Below are positions 46,226-53,370 of a stretch of DNA of 64,000 nt, piece by piece. Position numbers and translations under genes: made by a program. Numbering within the stretch: the stretch's first letter is position 1; each line of letters opens with the position of its first letter. The notes beneath the pieces are model-generated. The model was not told the DNA's origin, did not search any database, and saw only the letters and a program-made list of their open reading frames with translations. The DNA lies in NCBI RefSeq assembly GCF_027474525.2, contig NZ_CP114882.2, forward strand, positions 310,001-374,000, written 5' to 3'. The DNA is from Flavobacterium lacustre (GTDB lineage: Bacteria > Bacteroidota > Bacteroidia > Flavobacteriales > Flavobacteriaceae).

Positions 46226-48910
46226 TTACTTAATAAATGATTTCACTAATAGTGCATCACTGTTTTTACTTTTGTTTGTTATGGTATAACTTTTTGCAGA
46301 TGCAGGTATTACAAAGGTTTCAGCATAATTAAAAATCTGTGTAAGACCATTCTCAGTAACTAATTCTATAGACTGCCCTTCTACAAGCATCCAGACATGA
46401 CATTTATAATTTGTTTTAATATGTACTTTATTTATAAGACTGTAACGATGTACATCATAAAAATGATCAGCATGTGTAGGCATATGCTCTAATGTATAAT
46501 CATCATTTTGAGTAATTACATAAGGTTGCGAAATTAATTCAGTAGCTACAGACGCTCCTTTTCTATTAAAATTCACATTTTTCATACCGTGCTCAATATT
46601 AATTGGTCTTGGTTTTCCGTCAAGATCTAATCTAAGCCAATCATACATTTTAAAGGTAAAAATGTAAGGAGCACTACTTACTTCTAGGACTAAATTATTA
46701 CTTCCTGATGCGTGAATCGTACCATGAGGAATGAGGTATAAATTATGCTTTTTTGCTTCAAATTTCTGAATATATTTAACAACATCTAACTCTTTAACCT
46801 GTTGTTGACTTTCTATAAGAGCGTTATGAAATTCGGACTCATCAATACCTTCTTGAAATCCTAAATAAACTACAGGATCTTCCTTACAATCCATTATATA
46901 ATAAGTTTCATCTTGTGTAAAAGGCATACCAAAATGCTCTTTTATATAATCAGGACTTGGATGGCACTGAATCGAAAGATTTCCTCCGTCAAAAGTGTCT
47001 AAAAAGTCAAATCGTATCGGAAAATCATACTTAAACGTTTCGGCACAGTCTCCCAAAACATCTTTGTAATTATTAAACATTATAAAATCAAAGGAAACTT
47101 CAAGTAAATAGCCATCGCTTTCAAAGAGCAATCCATTTTCAAGCACCATTAATTCAAAAGACCAAGCTAGATTACTTACATCTGTATTCAATCCTTCCAT
47201 GTGCTCTTTCATCCAGCTACCTCCCCAAGCACCGGGCTCAAACCAAGGTCTTGGCCTAAAAGCATTAGTAGCCATAGCGGTTAGTCCTGCTCTCAAATCT
47301 TCTCCATTCATGAATAAGTATTCATCAGGCCTTTGTTCATCTACAATAATATCAATGGAGGACAATACATTACTTTTATGCTTATTAAGAACGACCCAAT
47401 CAATAAAAAAGAAACGTTTATAAGTACGTCTATTATCAATTACATTCTTTACTCCAAGATTAGTTGCTTTACCAGCTCTAGCCCTAAATTGAATTTCATT
47501 TTTAGGAAGATCAAAATAGATTAAAGGGGCATCCCATCCTACAAGTGCTGCACCTGAACCTATAACTATATTTACATCTACCGTTTTATCAGGTTTAATG
47601 TTGTTCAGTTTTTTAGTATCAAACCAATCAATAAGGTCTTTTTCTGTAATTTTCCCAAACAATGGATTATCGCCACCTAGGTTAGACACTAACATCTGTT
47701 CTAATTCTTCTTCTGTTTTCATGGCTGCATCTGCATGAAACCAACAAGTTTTCAGTCCCAACTTAGATAACTCAGCATCCAAACTCTCCACAACCGTATC
47801 CCAAAACACACCGTCATAACCATCAATAACAACATTTTTGTGTCCAGAAACCCATTGAGCAAGTGCTTTTGCTCCATAATGTATTTTACCATTTCCAATT
47901 GAAAATGATGGATAAGCCTCATAAGCACTATTAACTACATCTTTCCTTGCAGGAGCTAAAAATTGCTCTGTTTTGCGCCAATTAAAACTCTCATCTAACA
48001 TATTATTTTTGTGTGAATTATTTTTCGCATGCATTGCAGCACCAACTATAGCAGCTTTATCCCATAAGTGACAAATACTAATTTTTGTATTATTTATTTT
48101 TGAAAAAAAGGACTGAATTTTAGATATAAAAAATTGATTTCCTCTTGCGATACCCCCTCCTAATATCAAATTGTGGGGTTTATATAAATGCACCCATGGA
48201 GTTATAAACTCAATAAAATTATCAGCAAAAGCATCGAATATTCGCAAAGCGTCAGTATCATTTTCTGCTGCTAAAAGCGCTATTTCATTAGCACTTGTAA
48301 CTTTTTCTCTACCGAGTTCTCCCCATGTTTTGACAAACCAACGAGTAGAAAAATAATCATCGGCTATTCCTTCTTTAAAAGGAATATTATACAAATAACC
48401 GTTTTCAGGTACATTGTCAGATTTTATAATTTGCACAACATCTTTATCTAAAAATGTACTGCCAAAACCAGAACCAAAAGTTAAAAGGATGGATTTTGCA
48501 CTACCCACGGCTGCCCCTACATTATACTCTCCAAGAGCAAAACTTTCAGCATCATTTATAAAATAAACAGGACAAGTTTTTATTATTTTTTTAATCTCGA
48601 CCGCTATGTTAAATCCAAATAGAGTATCCCATTTATGAACACCATAAATATGAGATACTCCTTTATCGTAATTAAAAGGACCAGGTACTGCAATACCAAT
48701 ACCTTCAAGATCATGCACAGTTAACCTAGAAGCAAACAATATTTCCTTGATTAAAACATCCAGATGAGTAATGAATTCACTTGCTCTAATGTTTGATTGA
48801 ACAGCAATACTGCAATAAGAATCTTCAACAATACAACCTTTAGAAGTACTGAAAATTGCTCCTGAAAAATGTGAGCCACCTATATCAATTCCTAAAAAAA
48901 ATGAGGACAT
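46226..48910 (-). CDS. ROK-family sugar kinase fused to mannose-6-phosphate isomerase
   Basis: The 894-residue cytosolic protein has an N-terminal ROK kinase (residues 1-310) with the phosphate motif FLGIDIGGSHFSGAI, GIAVPGPF and INDAESFALGEYNVGAA. The ROK zinc motif CxCGxxGC is absent. A middle region (about 330-520) resembles the N-terminal domain of long Bacteroidota isomerases. The class I isomerase cupin follows, with WFEPGAWGGSWMKEH, zinc-ligand blocks LSIQCHPSPDY, DETYYIMD and LIPHGTIHA, and a C-terminal beta part. The fusion should turn mannose into mannose-6-phosphate and then fructose-6-phosphate. It is the first gene of the mannan operon. The ATG at 48910 is preferred over an earlier GTG. 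Substrate specificity is inferred. Confidence 0.85.
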   Translation of the reverse strand: MSSFFLGIDIGGSHFSGAIFSTSKGCIVEDSYCSIAVQSNIRASEFITHLDVLIKEILFASRLTVHDLEGIGIAVPGPFNYDKGVSHIYGVHKWDTLFGFNIAVEIKKIIKTCPVYFINDAESFALGEYNVGAAVGSAKSILLTFGSGFGSTFLDKDVVQIIKSDNVPENGYLYNIPFKEGIADDYFSTRWFVKTWGELGREKVTSANEIALLAAENDTDALRIFDAFADNFIEFITPWVHLYKPHNLILGGGIARGNQFFISKIQSFFSKINNTKISICHLWDKAAIVGAAMHAKNNSHKNNMLDESFNWRKTEQFLAPARKDVVNSAYEAYPSFSIGNGKIHYGAKALAQWVSGHKNVVIDGYDGVFWDTVVESLDAELSKLGLKTCWFHADAAMKTEEELEQMLVSNLGGDNPLFGKITEKDLIDWFDTKKLNNIKPDKTVDVNIVIGSGAALVGWDAPLIYFDLPKNEIQFRARAGKATNLGVKNVIDNRRTYKRFFFIDWVVLNKHKSNVLSSIDIIVDEQRPDEYLFMNGEDLRAGLTAMATNAFRPRPWFEPGAWGGSWMKEHMEGLNTDVSNLAWSFELMVLENGLLFESDGYLLEVSFDFIMFNNYKDVLGDCAETFKYDFPIRFDFLDTFDGGNLSIQCHPSPDYIKEHFGMPFTQDETYYIMDCKEDPVVYLGFQEGIDESEFHNALIESQQQVKELDVVKYIQKFEAKKHNLYLIPHGTIHASGSNNLVLEVSSAPYIFTFKMYDWLRLDLDGKPRPINIEHGMKNVNFNRKGASVATELISQPYVITQNDDYTLEHMPTHADHFYDVHRYSLINKVHIKTNYKCHVWMLVEGQSIELVTENGLTQIFNYAETFVIPASAKSYTITNKSKNSDALLVKSFIK

Positions 48911-48938
48911 AAACATGTATATATTAAAATTCACGAAA

Positions 48939-48977
48939 CAAAACTATGTACATATGTATATACATACTGTGTATACA
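48939..48977 (-). promoter_or_regulatory. Mannan operon promoter with tandem palindromes (probable GntR operators)
   Basis: On the minus strand TAGTTTTG at 48939-48946 matches the -7 consensus. Directly upstream lie TATGTACATA (48945-48954, perfect palindrome), ATGTATATACAT (48954-48965, perfect palindrome) and TGTGTATACA (48968-48977, near palindrome). They share a TGTATA-like half site about one helical turn apart. No TTG occupies the -33 position. The cluster lies between the operon and the divergent GntR gene and is the natural operator for that regulator. Confidence 0.6.
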
Positions 48978-49035
48978 AAGAAAACTAAATAAATTAACTT
49001 TACAAAATAAATTCACGAATTATTAGAAAAAAAAT

Positions 49036-49043
49036 TAGCTTTG
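49036..49043 (+). promoter_or_regulatory. -7 promoter box for the GntR gene
   Basis: TAGCTTTG matches TAnnTTTG and lies 80 bases before the ATG. The palindrome cluster lies about 60 bases upstream, so autoregulation is possible. Confidence 0.4.
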
Positions 49044-49123
49044 CATTGATAACAATACAAACAGACTAATCAGTTGTAAATTATATACATTCAACTTATT
49101 AAATCGTAAAGAATACTTACTTA

Positions 49124-49852
49124 ATGAAAATTATCTTAGACCATAAAAGCCACATCCCTTTACATTTCCAGATAGAAGAGCAACTAAGAGAAGCAATAAA
49201 AAATGAAAATTTTCAAAATGGAGAGAAATTACCAAATGAAATGGACCTTTCAAAACAACTAGGAATATCCAGAAACACCTTACGACAATCTATCAACAAG
49301 CTTGTTTACGAGGGTTTGCTAGTGCGTAAAAAAGGAGTTGGCACGTATGTACAAAAATTAGGAATCACTTCTAGAGCATCTAACTGGCTCAGCTTTTCAC
49401 AAGAAATGAAAGCAATGGGAATAAGTGCAAAAGATTATGAGCTCAAGATAAGCTGGGTTCATCCTGACGAAAAACTTTGTATTTATTTTGATATTCAACC
49501 AAACACTAAACTTATCCGGTTGGAACGATTAAGAGGGAGTGATAAGTACCCTTTTGTTGTTTTTATTTCCTATTTCAATCCAAGAATAGGATTAACAGGA
49601 GAAGAAGATTTTTCGCGTCCTTTATATGAAATACTTGAAAACGATTACAATTCGATAGCTAAATTATCTAAAGAAGAAATAAGTGCTATTAGTGCTCCGC
49701 AAGATTTAGCCGATAAACTAAAACTGAAAAAAGGAGATCCTTTATTAAAACGCAAACGATTTGTTTACGACCCAGGAAACAGACCTCTGGAATGGAATGA
49801 AGGCTACTACAAAGCAGATAGTTTTACATATTCACTTGAATTCGAAAGATAA
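49124..49852 (+). CDS. GntR-family regulator with UTRA domain
   Basis: The 242-residue protein has the GntR winged helix near residues 9-75 (HIPLHFQIEEQLREAI, GEKLPNEMDLSKQLGISRNT, GLLVRKKGVGTYV) and a C-terminal UTRA ligand domain (residues 90-240) ending with the typical ERLRG, LLKRKRFVYD and YKADSFTYSLEF segments. UTRA domains usually bind small sugars or sugar phosphates. It is divergent from the mannan operon and should control it, perhaps responding to mannose-6-phosphate. A GntR regulator is unusual for a SusCD locus, where hybrid two-component or ECF/anti-sigma systems dominate. Confidence 0.92.
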   Translation: MKIILDHKSHIPLHFQIEEQLREAIKNENFQNGEKLPNEMDLSKQLGISRNTLRQSINKLVYEGLLVRKKGVGTYVQKLGITSRASNWLSFSQEMKAMGISAKDYELKISWVHPDEKLCIYFDIQPNTKLIRLERLRGSDKYPFVVFISYFNPRIGLTGEEDFSRPLYEILENDYNSIAKLSKEEISAISAPQDLADKLKLKKGDPLLKRKRFVYDPGNRPLEWNEGYYKADSFTYSLEFER

Positions 49853-49909
49853 AAAAAGAAGATATTTGAGTTATTGTTTTTATTAGTAATACACATAAAA
49901 GGTAGCACA

Positions 49910-50260
49910 TTATTTTAGAGTAATCACAACAATAGGAAATACCTCCTTCGCAGCTGTTTTCTTTGTATGGTCAAAGACAATAAAATCAGGGAATTTATTT
50001 TATCGTCTTTTTGAACCTTTCTCCAGCAATCATACCTGTTTTTTTTTTTTAGAATTCCCCCTTTGATGATCTTAAAAATGTAACCTCTAGTTAGATTCAA
50101 CCAAATCTTTTTGATTAAGGCAGGGTATGAATTACCTTCTAGTCTTAAACCGTGATATCCTGCAAAATAATTTTTACATATCTGACCGCATTTTTGTCCA
50201 AATGACAGGGTAACAGCAACTAAACAGATGGCCAGAAATAAAATAGATCTTTTTCACCAT
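49910..50260 (-). pseudogene. Relic of an unidentified exported protein
   Basis: On the minus strand, an ATG at 50260 is followed, one frame off, by a good signal peptide (ILFLAICLVAVTLSFGQ) and about 50 more open codons. After a poly-A run the frame shifts, and a C-terminal-like segment (PDFIVFDHTKKTAAKEVFP) runs to a TAA at 49910-49912. The beginning and end of a protein seem preserved while the middle is lost and the frames are broken. The family is not recognised. The rest of the gap (49853-49909 and 50318-50376) shows nothing else. Confidence 0.45.
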
Positions 50261-50278
50261 GATTTTTTTTGCTAAGAC

Positions 50279-50317
50279 TAAACAAATGATTTAAAAAAAG
50301 TTTAAATCATTTGTTTA
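50279..50317. repeat. Long perfect inverted repeat downstream of GH92
   Basis: The 17-base arms TAAACAAATGATTTAAA and TTTAAATCATTTGTTTA enclose a 5-base loop. It lies about 60 bases past the end of the GH92 gene on the minus strand and may act as its terminator or protect its 3' end, although no clear T run follows. A partial third copy of AAATGATTT occurs at about 50347. Confidence 0.6.
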
Positions 50318-50376
50318 AACATTTTAATGAGATTCATAACTCAAGCAAATGATTTGAAGAAAAAATATGATTGTTT

Positions 50377-52674
50377 TTATTTTTCGTTTGAAAGTGAATA
50401 TGGAAAATCTTTTGTGACTGTTCCTCGATTTTTATTCGCTGTATTACTCATTTCAAAATCAATTGTAGCTCCTTTTAATAATTCTGAATGGCTTAACCAG
50501 TTATTGGTATTCACTTTTCCATTGAATTTCATACTTTTAATGTATTTATTTTCAGCGTTATTTTTAGGCGCATTAATCGAAATTTCTTTTCCGTTTTGTA
50601 ATTTTATTGTAACATTCTTAAACAATGGAGTTCCTATAACATACTGATCACTTGCTGGTGTAACAGGATAAAAACCAATCGCAGAGAAAACATACCAAGC
50701 CGAAGTTTGTCCGTTATCCTCGTCTCCACAATATCCGTCAGGAGTAGCGTGATACATTCTGTTCATCGTTTCTCTAACCCAATACTGAGTTTTCCAAGGT
50801 TCTCCAGCATAATTATAAAGATAAGTCATATGCTGAATTGGCTGATTTCCGTGTGCATATTGACCCATGTTTGCAATTTGCATTTCTCTAATTTCGTGAA
50901 TCACACCTCCATAATAACTCTCGTCAAAAACTGGCGCCAAAGAAAACACTTTATCTAACTGACCTACAAAATTTTCTTTTCCTCCCATTAAATTGATTAA
51001 ACCTTGCATGTCATGAAAAACAGACCATGAGTAATGCCAGCTATTTCCCTCTGTAAACGCATCTCCCCATTTAAAAGGACTAAAAGGCTCCTGAAACTTT
51101 CCATCTTTATTCTTTCCTCTCATTAAATTATTCTGAGGATCAAAAAGATTTTTGTAATTTAAACTACGTTTTTTGTAAATGTCAGTTTCTGATTTTGGTT
51201 TGTTTAAGGCTACTCCTAATTTATAAATCGCAAAATCATCATAAGCATATTCAAGTGTTCTAGCAGCATTTTCGTTGATTCCAGCATCATAAGGAACATA
51301 GCCTATTTTATTATAATAATCAACTCCAAGACGACCAACAGCTCTTAATGGTCCTTCGTTATTTGCTCCGTGAATCAAAGCTTTGTATAAGTTTTCGATG
51401 TTTGGACTCTTTTTATCTTCACTTTTTAAGTACGCTTCAGCAACAATTGATGCCGAATTATTTCCAACCATAATATCTCTCAAACCTGGACTTGCCCACT
51501 CAGGTAACCATCCGCTTTCGTTGTAGGCATTTGTCAATCCATCTTGCATTTCCTTGTTTAATTCAGGATACATTAAATTTAAGAAAGGATACAAAGCTCT
51601 AAATGTGTCCCAGAAACCAGTATCTGTAAACATATATCCAGGTAAAACTTTACCATTGTAAGGACTGTAGTGAACTGCTTTTCCTTTAGCATCAAATTCA
51701 TAAAATTTTCTAGGAAAAAGAAGTGAGCGATACAAACTAGAATAGAAAGTACCAATCTGGTCTGCTGTTCCGCCGCCCACTTTTATTCTACTTAATTCAG
51801 TATTCCAAACATTTTTTCCTTTTGCCATAATCTCGTCAAAATTATCTCTCCCTATTTCATTAAGGTTTCTTTCAGCTTGCTCATAACTGATAAATGACGA
51901 AGCAACTTTTGCATTTACTTTCTCTCCTTTTGAAGTTTTAAATCCAATCACAGCACCAGCATGGTTTCCTTGAGTTTCTAAAACTTCTTTCAAATTAGCT
52001 CCATCAAAAGTTTTCGTAACAGTAAAATCTTTATCAAAAACAATAACAAAATAATTTTTGAAGTTTTGTGGAACTCCTCCACTATTTCTAGTTGTATAAC
52101 CAATGATTTTGTTTTCATTTGGAATTATCTTCACGTAAGAACCTTTATCAAAAGCATCAATTACCACATACGCGTCATTTGTTTCAGGAAAAGTAAATCT
52201 AAATCTTGCTGCTCTTTCTGTTGGCGCAATTTCTGTTGTTACATCATGATCTGCAAGGTAAACACTGTAATAATATGGTGTTACAATTTCAGATTTATGT
52301 GAAAACCAACTTTCTCTTTCATCTTCTTTAAACCTTAGTTTTCCAGTAACAGGCATGATAGAAAACTGTCCGTAATCATTCATCCAAGGAGATGGTTGAT
52401 GTGTCTGTTTGAAACCTTTTATTTTTTTTGCGCTGTAAGTATATGCCCAACCATCACCCATTTTACCAGTTTGAGGTGTCCAGAAATTCATTGCCCATGG
52501 CATTGCGATGGCCGGATAAGTATTTCCGTTTGAAAGATTACTATCAGAGTCTGACCCAATTAAAGGATTTACCCAATCAATTGGGTTATGAACATTGTCA
52601 ATAATGCCTTCCTGGGCTGTTGCACAATTAAAGGCAAATAAAAAGGCGATTGAATTAATAAAGATTTTTTTCAT
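50377..52674 (-). CDS. GH92 alpha-mannosidase (second copy)
   Basis: The 765-residue protein has a signal peptide (IAFLFAFNCATAQ) and the GH92 start DWVNPLIGSDSD. It has GWLPEWASPGLRDIMVGNN and FTEGNSWHYSWSVFHD with the likely acid Glu. The base-region motif CGDEDNGQTSAWYVFSA follows and the C-terminal beta segment ends it. It is transcribed alone from a promoter that holds a LacI-type palindrome (52805-52824). The ATG at 52674 is chosen for the signal peptide, although an ATG two codons upstream is also possible. A relic of a related tail lies at 57122-57287. Confidence 0.95.
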   Translation of the reverse strand: MKKIFINSIAFLFAFNCATAQEGIIDNVHNPIDWVNPLIGSDSDSNLSNGNTYPAIAMPWAMNFWTPQTGKMGDGWAYTYSAKKIKGFKQTHQPSPWMNDYGQFSIMPVTGKLRFKEDERESWFSHKSEIVTPYYYSVYLADHDVTTEIAPTERAARFRFTFPETNDAYVVIDAFDKGSYVKIIPNENKIIGYTTRNSGGVPQNFKNYFVIVFDKDFTVTKTFDGANLKEVLETQGNHAGAVIGFKTSKGEKVNAKVASSFISYEQAERNLNEIGRDNFDEIMAKGKNVWNTELSRIKVGGGTADQIGTFYSSLYRSLLFPRKFYEFDAKGKAVHYSPYNGKVLPGYMFTDTGFWDTFRALYPFLNLMYPELNKEMQDGLTNAYNESGWLPEWASPGLRDIMVGNNSASIVAEAYLKSEDKKSPNIENLYKALIHGANNEGPLRAVGRLGVDYYNKIGYVPYDAGINENAARTLEYAYDDFAIYKLGVALNKPKSETDIYKKRSLNYKNLFDPQNNLMRGKNKDGKFQEPFSPFKWGDAFTEGNSWHYSWSVFHDMQGLINLMGGKENFVGQLDKVFSLAPVFDESYYGGVIHEIREMQIANMGQYAHGNQPIQHMTYLYNYAGEPWKTQYWVRETMNRMYHATPDGYCGDEDNGQTSAWYVFSAIGFYPVTPASDQYVIGTPLFKNVTIKLQNGKEISINAPKNNAENKYIKSMKFNGKVNTNNWLSHSELLKGATIDFEMSNTANKNRGTVTKDFPYSLSNEK

Positions 52675-52799
52675 ATACATTTAGTAACTGGTTTGCTTAA
52701 AATTTAGAACTTTTTTTACCTTACAAAAAAAGAGTTCTAAAATTAATTATAAAATATTTTGAAATAGCTCGAAATTATTTATATTTTAAAATAGCAAAG

Positions 52800-52830
52800 C
52801 AAACATACTAAAACGTTTTAGTATTTCCAA
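52800..52830 (-). promoter_or_regulatory. GH92 promoter with LacI-type operator
   Basis: On the minus strand, TTG (52828-52830) and TATGTTTG (52800-52807) are 20 bases apart, a full Bacteroidota promoter. The interval is filled by the perfect 20-base palindrome ATACTAAAACGTTTTAGTAT (52805-52824), with the central CG typical of LacI-family operators. A bound repressor would block polymerase. The same arrangement occurs at 57325-57354. Confidence 0.85.
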
Positions 52831-53023
52831 TACTAATTTTTATTTTTTTATAATTCGATAAAAAAAGGTTTTAAAAAACGACACAGTCTTAATTTATTTA
52901 AAGAAAAACACTTAGCAGTAATTTATAACTTAACCGCTACCTTTTCAAAAATTACTATTTCCAAGCAGTAAGACCTCAATCCAATAGAACTTGATTGAAA
53001 AGAAATATCCTCTACCTCTATTT

Positions 53024-53244
53024 TGGGTGTTCCCTTTTTTAACGATAATAAATCGGCATGCAAAACCTTCGTCAAAAGCCAAAAATTCAACTGAGTAGCT
53101 AACTTTAAAATTCAACAGCAAATAATTATACGAATCTCAAACTATTTAAAATTTAAGCAAAATATTAGGTTTTATAACCACTTAAATTAACCAATATTTG
53201 TATTTCATTATTCGCGATTCAATTTCAAAATTTTTCTTTTGTGC
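53024..53244 (-). pseudogene. Relic of a GH97-like glycosidase (N-terminal part)
   Basis: On the minus strand, fragments in different frames resemble the start of a GH97 enzyme. AQKKNFEIES, as after a signal peptide, is at 53216-53244. SYNYLLLNFKVSYSVEFL and AFDEGFACRFII, like the YNxL and FxDGxAFRY signatures, are within 53024-53136. A further open segment runs to about 52930. Stops and frameshifts separate the pieces. Family assignment is by eye and moderate. The rest of the gap (52831-53300) shows only AT-rich sequence. Confidence 0.4.
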
Positions 53245-53300
53245 ATAGTCAATTTACTATCCAAACAGTAGAAATAATTCAGTAAGTAATTTAATTATTT

Positions 53301-53352
53301 TTCATATAAATTCGTTTTATATGAATAACGCCCCTTTCCATGGGGCGTTATT
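53301..53352. terminator. Tandem hairpins after the GH92-GH125 unit
   Basis: TTCATATAAA/TTTATATGAA (about 53301-53325) is followed at once by the GC-rich stem AATAACGCCCC/GGGGCGTTATT (53324-53352). They lie 18 bases past the stop of the minus-strand GH92 gene and probably end its transcript. The longer T run is on the plus-strand side. Confidence 0.75.
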
Positions 53353-53370
53353 TTTGTTGATGTAATTTCA

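Noticed and set aside
50327..50647. Plus-strand ORF of 106 codons
   Set aside because: It lies antisense to the C-terminal part of the second GH92 gene, whose motifs are unmistakable.
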